Of a stretch of DNA of 64,000 nucleotides, positions 20,581-33,934 are shown in pieces. Made by a program: the position numbers and the translations under genes. The notes below the pieces were generated by a model, which saw nothing but the letters and a program-made list of their open reading frames with translations, made no database searches and had not been told where the DNA came from. This stretch comes from Siphonodentalium dalli (taxonomy: Eukaryota; Mollusca; Scaphopoda; Gadilida; Siphonodentaliidae): NCBI GenBank assembly GCA_032622095.1, contig CP136061.1, positions 20,586,991 to 20,650,990 of the forward strand. The letters run 5' to 3'. Each line of letters starts with the position of its first letter. The first letter of the stretch is position 1.

Positions 20581-23500
20581 CAGCTAGGCTTGTCACGATT
20601 ATTTGATTAATCGACTAACCTTCGACAGGTGTGGTAGTGGATGGTTATTTACTTTCGCCCGAAGGGGAGGGGGGGCAGATATGATTGTGTATGTAAGCAG
20701 GACTATGTACCAATGCCATGCCTGTAAGGCCATAATTAAAAAAGTATGTGTTTGTCCTCGCCCCGACCGACTCGATTTTAACGCCCGACTTGAAATTCTT
20801 TTGTTCAGATCGCAAAAAAAAATCCAAAAAAAAATCTTTTTTTTTCAGTAGTGGTATTGTCTGAGAAGCTCATTTTCGGTCAGAAACTCCAGCAACTGTG
20901 ACTGAACAGCATAATTATTTATTGTTCTTGTTGTGTTTTTCCAACTATTAGTTTTTAAATTGTTATCAAATTAATCCCTGACTATTTATTAATATTGATA
21001 TCCTCCGCCTGCACCATGGAGGGGAGGGAACCTTAGTATGCCATTCCACCTTGCAAAAAAAAAAAAAATCCCTACCTACCTTCCCACCTGAAATTTTTTG
21101 GGTAGGGGTGTGGACAAACAAACAATTTATTAATTTTGGCCTAAGTAACAGCTAGTTAACAGTGTATGTAGTGCAATTTACCAATTTACCACCCTGCATG
21201 GGGTCGATATAATTTTTTTTAATTAGGATAGCATTTTGCAGTACTGGGTAGATTATGTGTACCATTCCCTACCAATATATGTTTTTTCATTGTAAATTGG
21301 ATGCGAATCAAGTTAAATCAAGCCCTAGCTGTCACTCGACAGCCTGTTCTCTCATCAGACTCACCATTTCCGACATGGCTTCCTTTGCCTTTGATGTCAT
21401 GCCGAGATTTGCTTTACTTCATGCAATTTTGCACAGTTACTTTCATGGCATGTATGCAGTTTGCAGACACATCAGGCTCATTGGCAATTCTGGATAGTAT
21501 TTAATAGTATGTGCATGTGTAAACTACATCGGGATGAATGAGAGTGTGAGTATTCCCCTTAAAACACTGACAGTTTATAACTGTGTTCAGAGTGGATGTA
21601 AAGTAGTCATTGTAATTTTGCATTTATCACTTGTTTACCTGGATGTAATTTAGGGTGCATATATGAACGAACAAACGACTAACCATGGGACATTTTTCCT
21701 AATTTCGAGGGCTGTAAGACTGTCCGGTCTCAGTCTGAAAATATATTTGGTGACAGATTATCCCTTGAAGTTGAAGCTTTCAACTAAATTTAATTCTCTA
21801 TTATCGCAAAGATAATACACTGGCAACTTTTACACTAATTAATAACTAATTATTATGCTTCGAAGATTTGATTCGGTGTCGATATCAGCGATCAGATTCG
21901 GGATCGATACCGAATCGGTTCTCCGATTCGTATATTATCTAATCGGCCTATTCTTTCCCATTTATGGTGACAAACAACTGAATTGTTTATTTATAGAGCT
22001 CAATTGATGGAGAAATTGCCGCAATGTACCATGTTTTCACGTTTGGAGGTCTCACTGGCCCTGCATCAAGATCTGCCAGCGAACCAGTCAATATGCGTTC
22101 CACAGTGAGAAGCATAGCAAAGGGAGGCAACTGTATGCTGTAATTTAGAGTTTCATCTAGACCAATTACGCGATTACGTCCAATCGCAGTCCGTCGCCAT
22201 TTCGCAGATATCAGTAAATGTAAAACTGGTGGATTTTTGGAAAATTTTGGGGTACAGTATAGTGTATAACATATTGTGATTATAATCACTATATATACAG
22301 GTCAAAAGTCAAGACCTCAACGGTCTATATAGTATATAATTTTATATAGGTTGTGTTAACTTGCCAATTAGGTGTTTTGTTTTAACACCCCCCCCCCCCC
22401 CCACACTGTTAATATCCAACGATCCACCTATATTAACATGTTACGAGGGTCCCTAAGATCACATAAATACATGCTGACTGACAAGCAAGCCAGGTTTGAT
22501 TAAATTCAGGGATAAAACGCACATGATTATTATATAGAGTTACCTCCGTCGAACGGAATGCATTATTACAAGTAGACATCCGGGTACTGATACAGTGAGC
22601 CATGCACATTGATATGCCTGCCATTGTTTGTGATACAGCACACATCAGTCCTGAAATCCTTGAAATACAGTCATAGACAATGGCGACTATCAAATTAATA
22701 AACCCTATTTATATATGTTTGTAGAGTAGTCAAGTAGTGTATCTTCAGTAGTACCATTCATTTTATAGAAGGTTTCAAGGTCTGTGCTTACTGCTCAGAT
22801 GACGTACATGTCACGTGTTATACTAAGTGATATATAGTTTTGATTTTCGTTGAACATAAAGTTGAGAACGATGTCGGTCGCCAAACGTTTGACTGTGAAC
22901 TTTGTCTTGGTTCTTTGTTTCATATTCGAAAACATCTCAGCTTTTATGACAAATAAGAGAACAATAATTAGAATGATATCCGATAGTCAGCTATGATTTT
23001 TAACCGTCCAGTGCTTGTCCCGATTCTATTCCAATTTGATGTCATTGTTGACATCGGACACCCGATTCTATTCGGTTGCCGAATTTCCAATTCACAGGGC
23101 CCTACTGAGAGGCCAGTACGATACTCGATAGCCTACCTCTCGGCTACAAGTACCATGCACCTTCCTAAAAAAAATGGTTAAATGTTTTTGTAGATATTGC
23201 AGTGCAGGCGTGTACATGGGTCATCTATTAATGTCAGCACCCGATCGGACAGAGTACTGCACCCATGACAATTCTGTATCTGTATCTCAGTATCTGTAGT
23301 GCCTAGTGCCAGTAGTGAAGTAGTGCAGTAGTGGCCTAGTGGGTACAGTGCAGTAACCAATTCTGGTTTTAGGCGCACTGGGATTTGAACAACATATACA
23401 GGTCTGGACAAATGTTGTAATGCAGGTAGTTGACATTTTTGCATTCGGATGTAGCGCTTGTTCTATCCATCAAATTTTTTTTAAGGACGACCATCTTGAA

Positions 23501-24344
23501 TTAGGGGCGCCGCCATCTTGAATTTGAGGGGCCGCCATCTTAAAACTTCATTGCAATTAAATGAAAACTACAAAATGTTACTTTTCACATAGCTAACATA
23601 ACAGTATTCATTGTGTTAAGATATTACATGGTTTATACTTTAAACAATAATCATTTAATAGTTAAATCATAAATGTTGCCGATCTGACTCGGGTTGCTAT
23701 GCAATCGGAAAATGACGAAAATTACGTAAAGCTGCACATTTTCGTTTGCCACATCACGAAAACAACATGACTCATCTTGTAAATGTCTAAAATGTTTGTC
23801 ATATCAGTAAATAAACTTTTCTTTAGTTTATTAAATTAGTAAAAGCACGTTCACGTAAACTGTTAGTTTACGTCATATGTTGTATCCAAAGCGACGTCAT
23901 ATTGGCACGTGCATTTCCCTGCGAAAGTTATTGACACTTTGACAGCGACATAGCACACAAAGCAGGCATAATGTTGGCACGGTTGGCATTTGGTTTGGTT
24001 GTGTTGACGTTGTTTCATAATGCATGTCTCCGAGTAATCAAACTGATCAAATCCCAACCTATAAAATCACTATAGGATTTGTAGTAAATTGTACAGGTAC
24101 AAATAAAAACATGTTCTTGGAAATTGAATGTTCTTCCTTACTTATATTCTAATGATTTGGGTTGTGATTTGAAACAAACAAACAACCCAAATTATGAGGG
24201 GGGGGGAGGGGGCAAACCCAAGTTCTCACTCATGACATAAGAACTAATATTTCATCCAAATTGAGAATGGGCATATGGGCCAGTCGAAAAGATGGCCCCG
24301 GGAAGCCACGAATATGGGAGGCCAAATTCACTTTTATTAATAAT
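20581..24344. other. Intergenic sequence with scattered simple repeats
   Basis: It contains a C14 run near 22,387-22,402, A-runs near 20,815 and 21,055, and a segment CCCTACCAATATATGTTTTT at about 21,270 that also occurs at about 7120, so a dispersed repeat is present. GCCGCCATCTTGAATTTG-type words near 23,500 resemble those in the 42-kb array. No gene is supported. Confidence 0.4.
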
Positions 24345-24594
24345 TGAGCTGAAGCGCAATTCAATTGCGCTGAAGCGCAATTCATAATTAATTGCGCTGA
24401 AGCGCAATTGAATTGCGCTGAAGCGCAATTAATTTTTCATATATGGCTAAACCCCCCAGTTAATTAATGAATAAATCCAATAGAAAAATAATTGCGCTTC
24501 AGCGCAATTATTTTCCCAAATAAAACAGAAGGTATCGGTATGAATAAATCCAATAGAAAAATAATAGCGCTTCAGCGCAATTATTTTCCCAACT
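24345..24594. repeat. Clustered self-complementary ATTGCGCTGAAGCGCAAT motif
   Basis: ATTGCGCTGAAGCGCAAT and variants occur at least five times in about 250 bp, in a form that reads nearly the same on both strands, between two larger inverted copies that share AATAAATCCAATAGAAAAAT. Confidence 0.75.
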
Positions 24595-25199
24595 AAAACA
24601 GAAGGTACTGGTATTGCGAGTCACCCTGAAGTATACAGAATATAATGCTATCGCATGTATAATTTTTATTTGAGTGCAGGACAAAATGTCAGGTACCAGA
24701 TGAGTGGTGCCTGACATTTGAAAATGGCACCTGACATATTATTTCTCTGTATGCTATTGCCCAAACTTACTAGTAATAGTCTATCATCCGATTTACATGG
24801 AAAAAATCTTGTTTGCTGGTACTTCTGTATTATCAGTGCTATCTTCTGTAATTTTTGTGTGAACAGAACTGAAGAAATCTGTCAATTATTTTGACATGAC
24901 AACAATACCGGAATTTCAAAAACCTACATCGTACAACAGAAACCGAAACGAAATGCAGAAGTATGACACTGCCTGTTATTAGTCTCACGATCCACTGTGA
25001 AGAATGGAGAAAAATACTACACCTATGGCTGATAAACACAAGTTTTACGCAACAAAATTCATTTGATAAGATTTTCAGACAATGCCACGACATTAACCCC
25101 GATCGAAAAAATCTAATACCTTCCGCCATATTCCGGTGCTAGTTTTTAGAACAACTGTTTTTCCAGATATTATTTTTAACGCCGGGGAAACCCAGCACC

Positions 25200-25558
25200 C
25201 AGTCCTTCCCAGGAGACGGGAGTGATTGCTCTCGCACCCGTATGCACTCGTAATTTTCAATTCACGGGTGCTAAAATTCGCACCCGTTCTTCTTCACAAA
25301 ATACTAATGGAGACTGTAATTGTTGGTTCAATATTGAACTATTTTAAGGTTTATTTAGATGCTTTACCATCTCAGTGCAACTATGGCATATTAAAGTGTA
25401 ACTAGACATAGGTCTATTCCACAATGACTTTTTGTTTGAGCAAAAAACCCAACTTACATGTACAATTATGGTATCGTATGGGTGCCATATTACACCCGTC
25501 TTCTGCATTACGGGAGCAAATAAATGCTCTCGGTGTGTTTTCCTCATGGGAAGGACTG
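25200..25558. mobile_element. TIR element, ends CAGTCC/GGACTG
   Basis: CAGTCCTTCCCA at the left faces TGGGAAGGACTG at the right. The 6 bp on each outer side are identical (AGCACC), which fits a target-site duplication. A related copy lies at 43,668-43,996. No transposase is present, so it is non-autonomous. Confidence 0.7.
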
Positions 25559-25769
25559 AGCACCCACACAGAAAAATAATTTCGATTAGTGCCGGTATTC
25601 TTGCAAAAAGAAGTCGCCCAACGCGACAATAAAGGCTACCCAAACAACCACATATAGAAACTGTTCAAATATAACAGATGATCATCACAACCAGCGTATT
25701 CAGATTTGCGTCGGGAAATAATAATGCCAATATTATGTACAGTACAGTGCTTAGCCAATGCAATTTTCG

Positions 25770-26560
25770 TACAGGACAAAACAGAAGGTACAGGTATTGC
25801 AAGTCACCCCGACTAATACAGAAGGTAATGCTATTGCGAAACTCCACGATTTATAGAGAACATAAAGAATAAAACAGAAGGAAATGCTATCGTGAATTGC
25901 CCTGATCACTAATACATAAGGCAATGGCAATGCCATCAGGAGCCGCCCCGATTCATACAGATGTTAATGGTATCATGAGTCACCCTGACTAAAACAGAAA
26001 GTATATACCGGTATCGCAAGTTACCCCGACTAATACAGAAGGTAATGCTATCGCGAGTCGCCCTGATTAAAACAACATAATGCTATTGCAAGTCGCCATG
26101 ACACTGATTAATCAATCCTATCGAGAGTAGCCCAAACAAATAATGAAGATAATCCAAAAGTGAATCACCCCGACTAATACAGAAGATAATGCTATCGCGA
26201 GTCGGCCCAACTAAAACAGAAGATAATGCTATTACGAGTAGCCCCGACTAAAACAGAAGCTAATTCTATTGCGAGTCTTCACGATTAATAGAGAATGTAA
26301 TGCTATCACGAGTAGCACTGACTAAAACAGAAGGAAATATGCTATTGTGAGTCGATCCCCCTGATTAATACAGAAGGCATGCTATCACGAGTCGGCCCGA
26401 TTCATACAGATTATAATGCTATCATGAGTTGCCCCGACTAAAACAGAAGGTACCGGTGTCGCAATTACCCCGACTAATACATAAGGTAATGCTATCGAGA
26501 GTCACACCGACCAAAACAGAAGGAAATGTTTTGTGAGTCGCCCTGAAGGGAACGCTATTA
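25770..26560. repeat. Degenerate tandem array, about 40-bp unit
   Basis: A unit like ACTAAAACAGAAGGTAATGC followed by TATCGCGAGTCGCCCCG repeats roughly 18-20 times with heavy drift. Isolated related copies lie at 24,520-24,640. Confidence 0.8.
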
Positions 26561-26779
26561 TGTGGTGCGGCAGGGGAAAATTAGTCTCCTTGCCTTTATT
26601 CCTTCTGCATGTGACTGAAGACTTCTAAAGAATTTTCTGAGATGTGGTTTTAAACGAATATAAAATGACTCAGTCCATAAATCATTTGATATTATCCTCT
26701 CAGCCCTTAATGTAAAAGGTAGGGGTGCTCTCATGATTGTTTACTGTCTTTAGCGATAGTTTATTATAACTGAAGTAAA

Positions 26780-26966
26780 ATAGTGGACCGGACCGGAGAG
26801 TACCGGACCGGCGGCAAAAAGCGGTCCGGTCCGGTCCAGTGACACCCGGTCCGGACCAGGGTCCACCCCTGGACCGCGGACCGGACCGGTCCAAAACTGT
26901 CCGGTCCGCATCACGAGTAGTGCAGGTCGTGACTGTGTAGGTCGTGACTGTGTAGGTCGTGACTGC
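26780..26966. repeat. CCGGACCGG-rich inverted block and 16-bp direct repeat
   Basis: From 26,783 to 26,912 the words GGACCGG and CCGGTCC alternate in both orientations. Then GTCGTGACTGTGTAG repeats about three times to 26,966. The open frames read through it are compositional. Confidence 0.7.
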
Positions 26967-27265
26967 ACGGTCGTCGTTTTTTACATGGATTTCAATGCCA
27001 AAATCTCGATAACTTTGTTTTCTGTGAGAAGTTGTCGGGACGGAAGTTCAGTTGTCCTGTTTCAGTTTCACAACTTTCACTTTCAGACTCAGTGTAAGAA
27101 ACTTTTGTCATTTCCCATTTCGGAACAAATTCCCTTCACTCACCAAATAATGGTTTATATCTGTGTCAAATATATTATTCTACGTGTCCGTAGATTGTTC
27201 GCATTTCATCTTAATTTTACTCGAAATATTCGACTTCTGCCGACATTTTGTTTTCTTAATTTCCA

Positions 27266-27290
27266 TGAGCGACAAGGGAGGTAAATCGGG
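27266..27290 (+). other. Possible first coding exon, unproven
   Basis: ATGAGCGACAAGGGAGGTAA begins a nine-codon stretch (MSDKGGKSG) ending at a strong donor-like GGT|GTAAGTAT. A possible terminal exon downstream (acceptor TTCATTTTTAG at about 27,750, then 24 codons to a stop at about 27,823) does not match in phase, so an intermediate exon would be needed. Pure splice-pattern reading. Confidence 0.15.
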
Positions 27291-27839
27291 TGTAAGTATA
27301 TACTCCGGCACAAAATATGTGTCCGGTCAGGTCCGATCTTTATATGAAGTTCTGTGAGTTCTACTTGTGGGGAAGGGGCTCAGACCGAGAAGCCTCCGAA
27401 TCATTGTATTTTTGGCTCCATCTGAGTTATTTCTAGACCAATGCTCTTATTATTTAGGGATGCCATTTATAAATTTGATTGAAACCTACATTTATTTATT
27501 TTTTGGGGACTTAATTATATGTCCAGTATCAGTGGTATACAGTACTGTATTGAAGTCTATAGTGCATACATGCATATAAACTTGAGATCATATGAGATAC
27601 ACATGAGACCAAAATCACATTTAATAGCAACTGCTTGCTCAAAAGAATTAATTTACTTGAAGAGAATTGTATCAACAGAAATTTGAATTTAATAAAAGCA
27701 AAAAATTAATTAATTATTCATAACAGAAATTATTTTGTTTTTCATTTTTAGGAAAAAAATAATTCAGAAGATTGGATGTGAGATAGTGAAAATTCCTGAT
27801 ATCCAAAATGATAAATTTGCTTAACATAATAACAACCCA

Positions 27840-29113
27840 AAGACTGATAACTGTATCGCCCTCAGTATGATAACTGTATCGCCCTATATATGATAACTGT
27901 ATCGCCCTATATATGATAACTGTATCGCCCTATATATGATAACTGTATCGCCCTATATATGATAACTGTATCGCCCTATATATGATAACTGTATTCCCCT
28001 ATATATGATAACTGTATCGCCCTATATATGATAACTGTATCGCCCTATATATGATAACTGTATCGCCCTATATATGATAACTGTATCGCCCTATATATGA
28101 TAACTGTATCGCCCTATATATGATAACTGTATCGCCCTATATATGATAACTGTATCGCCCTATATATGATAACTGTATCGCCCTATATATGATAACTGTA
28201 TCGCCCTATATATGATAACTGTATCGCCCTATATATGATAACTGTATCGCCATATATATGATAACTGTATCGCCCTATATATGATAACTGTATCTCCCTA
28301 TATATGATAACTGTATCGCCCTATATATGATAACTGTATCGCCCTATATATGATAACTGTATCGCCCTATATATGATAACTGTATCGCCCTATATATGAT
28401 AACTGTATCGCCCTATATATGATAACTGTATCGCCCTATATATTATAACTGTATCGCCATATATATGATAACTGTATCGCCCTATATATGATAACTGTAT
28501 CGCCCTATATATGATAACTGTATCGCCCTATATATGATAACTGTATCGCCCTATATATGATAACTGTATCGCCCTATATATGATAACTGTATCGCCCTAT
28601 ATATGATAACTGTATCGCCCTATATATTATAACTGTATCGCCATATATATGATAACTGTATCGCCCTATATATGATAACTGTATCGCCCTATATATGATA
28701 ACTGTATCGCCCTATATATGATAACTGTATCGCCCTATATATGATAACTGTATCGCCCTATATATATGATAACTGTATCGCCCTATATATGATAACTGTA
28801 TCGCCCTATATATATACTGATAACTGTATCGCCCTATATATGTACACAGACTGATAACTGTATCGCCCTATATATGTACACAGACTGATAACTGTATCGC
28901 CCTATATATGTACATTGAGACTGATAACAGTATCGCCCTATATATATACTGATAACTGTATCGCCCTATATATATACTGATAACTGTATCGCCCTATATA
29001 TATACTGATAACTGTATCGCCCTATATATATACTGATAACTGTATCGCCCTATATATGTACTGATAACTGTATCGCCCTATATATGTACAAAGACTGATA
29101 ACTGTATTGCCCT
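27840..29113. repeat. 23-bp satellite array, about 55 copies
   Basis: The unit is CCCTATATATGATAACTGTA plus TCG. The first 950 bp are nearly identical copies. Toward the right the unit lengthens, with TATATACTG or TGTACACAGAC inserted between copies. Confidence 0.97.
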
Positions 29114-29159
29114 ATATACATTGAGGTAAAGGAGGTTGAGATCATATTACAAGATTTCA

Positions 29160-29520
29160 AACAAATTTTGTCTGGTGACTCAGAAACCGGCGGATGTTAT
29201 AACATCACAAAGGGGCCTTTGCAATATCTAAGATCTAAAAGTGATATATAAAGTAGCATCTGTCTGGACCGATTTCAAACCAAATTTGGTGTGATGACTT
29301 GGGGTACCCTCGCGGATGTTATAATGGCGTTAGTTTTTAATAGGGACGCTGCATTAATTTAGTTAGTAATCTTTTTAACCAGATTAGTAATCTGTATAAA
29401 CATATTAGGCATCATCTGTTTAAACAGATTACTAACTAAAACAAAAGGTCGACCGACCACAGTGTCCCCCGACAACGTGGCAAGTCAATGCCGCTTTGTT
29501 AAAGAAATTAAAAAAAAATG
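29160..29520. repeat. Dispersed repeat related to 34.0-34.2 kb
   Basis: ACCAAATTTGGTGTGATGAC, then GGGGTACCCTCGCGGATGTT, recurs at about 34,070-34,130. An imperfect inverted pair of GTTAGTAATCTGTTTA type lies at 29,368-29,440. Confidence 0.5.
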
Positions 29521-29669
29521 TTGAAATGTTCTAAGTCGAAAGGGTTAATAATTCCGTAAAACGATATTTTTTTCGTCATCTATATACATGTTGCACATCT
29601 CCAATATGTGGGTAACAATACTCTGAAGTTTCAAATATCTACGATCAAAACTGTAGGAGGAGTAAACTA

Positions 29670-30420
29670 TTGATTACACCATGAAGGTACCCCTAATACA
29701 GAAAATTATAAAAAATGTTTTTCAAAGTCGAAAGGCCCATAACTCTGGGAAAAATGATTGGATCAAACTCAAATTCGAACTTGACCTGTATTTTGAAATG
29801 AAAGACCCACAAAAAAAACAGAATTTCCAATTAAACAATCCAAACTTGAGTTATCATCCGGAAACCAAAGAAAAAACAAGAACAATTGAATTTTCTAAGT
29901 CAAAAAGCCCATAACTCTGAGAAAAATCATCGGATCAAACTTGACCTGTATTTTGATATCAATGACTCACAAAAAACGGAATTTTCAATTGAACAGTCCA
30001 AACTTGAGTTGTCATCCGGAAACCAATGAAAAAAGAAGTAAAACTGAATGTTCTAAGTCGAATAAAGTCCATAGTTCTAGGAAATATCATCGGATTAAAT
30101 TCAAATTCGAACTCAACCTGTATCTTGATATGACTGATCCACATAAAAACGGCATTTGCAATTAAAGGATCCAAACTTGAGATATCATCCGGAAACCGAA
30201 AAAGTGAGAAATTTTCTAAGTGAAAAGAAAGTTGAAAAAAGGGAAATAACTCCATAAAAGAACATCGGATCAAACCCAGAATTGCAGAGCACCTACATAC
30301 CAAGTTTCAATCAAATCGGATGATCATTACTGGAGTTATAACTCCGGACGGACGGGTGCACTGACGGACGGGGCTGACTACAATAGTCCCCCAAAAATAA
30401 TTTTTTCGGGGGACAATGAT
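29670..30420. repeat. Degenerate tandem repeat with CATAACTCTG, hairpin end
   Basis: Several units contain CCCATAACTCTGGGAAAAAT, CAAATTCGAACTTGACCTGT and TTGAGTTATCATCCGGAAAC. The block ends in CGGACGGACGGG and the closing pair TAGTCCCCC/GGGGGAC. It is related to the block at 61.5-62.85 kb. Three short open frames here are readings of the repeat. Confidence 0.75.
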
Positions 30421-30752
30421 GTAGCAGCTCTACGCTATGGTAATTTTGATCCACATTCTAAACAAAAAATATTAAAAAAATATTTAAATTTTTTTAATTA
30501 TTCTTAAACACTTTTGTGGCTGTGGAATTCCTGTTAAGAGGAATTTAATTCTTCATAACAGAAATTGGACTAATAAAACATGAGTTGTGTTTTCAGCTTT
30601 AATTTTGATGCATAAATGGTCATATGGCTAATTATTCCTCATTGATAAAACATTGAAAGCCAATTCTCAAAGGGGCGTGAAACCACCATGCACAGCCAAA
30701 CCACTTCAATCTGCCCGGGCACCTTATTAAAGGACCATGCATACAAAATATG

Positions 30753-33193
30753 AGACTAGCTGGTGGACCCGACTTCGTCCGGGCTGTTTCCCCTCTGCTT
30801 TTCGGCGAATTGCGCGATTTGACCTTGAATTGACCATTTTGAAGGTCAAGGTCAGTTCGGGGTAGCGATTTGACCCGTCCAAAACACTCCCCGGACAAAA
30901 GAACCCGTCGAAATCCGTCCGGTTTTACCCGATTTGACCTTGAATTGACCATTTTGAAGGTCAAGGTCAGGTCGGCACGATTCGATCCGTCCAAAACACT
31001 CCTCGGACAATAGTAACCCTAGGTATCAAATTTAGTCGAAATCCCGTCAAAATTCGCGATTTGACCTTGAATTGACAATTTTGAAGGTCAAGGTCAGGTC
31101 GGGGTAACGATTTGACCCGTCCAATACACTCCCCGAATAAAAGTACCCTAGGTATCAAATTTCGTCGAAATCCGTACGTTTTACCCGATTTGACCTTGAA
31201 TTGACCTTTTTGAAGGTCAAGGTCAGGTCGGGGTCACAATTTGACCCATCCAAAACACTCCCTGGACAAAGTAACCCTAGGTATCAAATTTCGTCAAAAT
31301 CCGTCTGGCAGTTTTCCCGGCCATAGCTAACACACACACACACAGACGGACAGAAGTCCCAAAATATATATTAGACTAGCAGGTGGACCCGACTTCGTCC
31401 GGGCTGTTTCCCCTCTGCTTTTCGGCGAATTGCGCGATTTGACCTTGAATTGTCCATTGTGAAGGTCAAGGTCAGGTGGGGGTCACGATTTGACCCGTCC
31501 AAAACACTGCCCGGACAAAAGTACCCGACAAAAGTACCCGTCGAAATCCATCCGGTTTTACCCGATTTGACCTCGAATTGATCATTTTGAATTTCATGGT
31601 CAGGTCGGGGTCACGACTCGACCCGTCCAATCACTCAGTAGACAAAAGTAACCCCACGTATCAAATTTCGTCGAAATCCCATCAAAATTCGCGATTTGAC
31701 CTTGAAATGACCCGATTTCAAGGTCAAGGTCACGTCGCACAGGCAAATTAACAGGCCCATGCCACTACACGGCCGAAAGTACCGCCACATACCAAGTTTC
31801 ATCGAAATCGGTTCGGTCGTTTTCGAGTCCATCACAGACACACAGACAGACAGATCTTCCAAAATATATAATAGACTAGCCGATGAGTCCGACGTTGTCC
31901 GGGCTATTCAAAAACCAAATTTCAAGTCGATAGCTCCACCCGTTTCCGAGATCTGGTCTGCGCGAAGCTGGCGTCGCACGGGCTCGGCGACCCGATAAAA
32001 TTCGTATCCGGGGCAAGATACATTCACATACCAAATTTCAAGTCGATAGCTCCACCCGTTTCCGAGATCTCGTCTGCGCATGCGCGAAGCGGGCGCCGCA
32101 CGGGGTCGCCAATACGACAACGTCCACCGCCTGGTCAAACTACACACACGTACCAAGTTTCGTCCCGATCGGTTGAGAATCGTAGATTTGTATAAATGAC
32201 AGACATACAGACAGACAAACATACAGAGGTCTTCAAAATATATATGAGACTAGCAGGTTAGCCCGCCACTGGCGTGGTTGGTCAGAAACATGACATTTTT
32301 TTTAATTATTTAATTGTTTTTTTGTTTTTTTTTAAATTTAATTGAATTTTTAATTGAATTTTTTTTTTTTCAATGAGTTAATTGTGCCTTTTTCTGGCGG
32401 AAAAATTGACCCGATGAAATCCCCCCCTTCCTAGGAACGACAGACAACGCATTCTTTGTTTTTGAATGAGTTAATTCATGGTACCCGTCCTAAACTTCCC
32501 CGTTCCTAGGAACGACAGACATTTTAATCAAGAGAAATTATGATACCCGTCCATAAAAGAGGTATGATTTTTTTTAACCTGCCCGTGGCCATTGAGCAGC
32601 CCCTGACAGAGGTTGTCCACCCTTACGAGATGGTCAGTAGTCCCCGCAAAGAGCGGACAGTCAATTAACCCCCGCCGTGAACCCCATCACCAACGCAACG
32701 TAATTTTGTTTGGTATCATGTGTTGCGTTCTAAAAATAGGTCGATTACAGTGGATTCGTTCATGACGAAATATGAGTGCGACAGAGAATATTGTTTGATC
32801 TAAAACAACTCGAACGAATGGCAGTCTAGCTATTCACAAAAGACATCCAATAAATCTCTCTGCATAGGAAACCACTCAAAAGTATTGTTCCCGTATATCT
32901 CTCTGCAGATGCTAAATTTCGAGCGATAACATTGAATTGTAAACAAACGCTCTTTTATAGCGATGCGTCAAAAACAAACGCTCATTAAATTATCACTTGA
33001 TTAACCACCGCAGTGCCGTTTTTTGTGTGATTGGGAGTGGAGAATGAGTGGTCAAAGCTTGTCCAAAATGCGACGTGGACGATCCCCGTGAGTTTTACAC
33101 TTATATACGAAATTTGAGCTCGATGGGTGCAGTCGTTTTTTATTCTATAAAGTACACACATATATATATACGGAAGTCTCAAAATATATAGTA
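30753..33193 (+). repeat. Chain of four related head-to-tail elements (AGACTAGC ... CAAAATATATA)
   Basis: Unit boundaries are at about 30,753, 31,373, 31,873 and 32,247, ending at 33,193. Each unit starts GACTAGC and ends with a run like CAGACAGACAG then TCCAAAATATATA. The first two share GACCCGACTTCGTCCGGGCT and many copies of TTGAAGGTCAAGGTCAGGTC. The third shares only the ends and the CCGGGCTATT start. The fourth keeps the ends alone. Probably short retroelements or MITEs each inserted at the tail of the last. Confidence 0.65.
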
Positions 33194-33242
33194 TAGATTA
33201 ATCAGGCCTGTCCTGTTTGATGACACATAATATTATTTCCAA

Positions 33243-33458
33243 GTCTCAATGAATAATTTGTCAATTCCCCTAGCAATGCATGTCTCCCAAGTCTCAATGA
33301 ATCATTTGTCAATTCACCTAGCAATGCATGTCTCCCAAGTCTCAATGAATAATTTGTCAATTCTCCTAGCTCTGTATGTCTCCCAAGTCTCAAAGAATAA
33401 TTTGTCAATTCTCCTAGCTCTGTATGTCTCCCAAGTTTCAAAGAATAATTTGTCAAAG
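33243..33458. repeat. 48-bp tandem repeat, about 4.5 copies
   Basis: The unit is TCTCAATGAATAATTTGTCA followed by ATTCCCCTAGCAATGCATGT and CTCCCAAG. Later copies change to CTCTGTATG. Multiple-of-three length makes frames on both strands look open. Confidence 0.9.
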
Positions 33459-33934
33459 TGTATTTGGTGTAGAATGGGTTAATCTTCCAGAGTCTGAACA
33501 ATAACACCATCATCAAATTAACCCCACTGTAAATAGTATAAATAAGAAATTTGATGTTTACAGTTGAAATTCTTGGAAATACTTCATTCTGTTCTGTGAC
33601 AAAATTTCAGACAAAATTTATTAGGATATTTTAGCTATGTGCCCAGGTCTACTCAAATTGGTGGTCGCTGTATAGGTATTCCGACAATCGCCTGATTGGC
33701 TTCATCCTTTACCCTTAAATGTTGTGATTGGCCGACACTGATGTAATATGCTTCTTGGAAGTAATGGGATTCCCTGCTGTTTAGGTGACTCTGGAACACG
33801 CAGCTGTATTGTCCAATCATACTGCTCCAACATGTAAGAATCCCACACATTCAAGAAACCTTCATACCAAATATGAATTCAGGCTGCTAGCTAGCTGATT
33901 TTTCAGATAAATTTTGTTATTTCAGTGAATATGT

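Noticed and set aside
27840-29113. CRISPR-like regular spacing
   Set aside because: The repeats are directly adjacent without unique spacers, and the genome is eukaryotic. It is a satellite.
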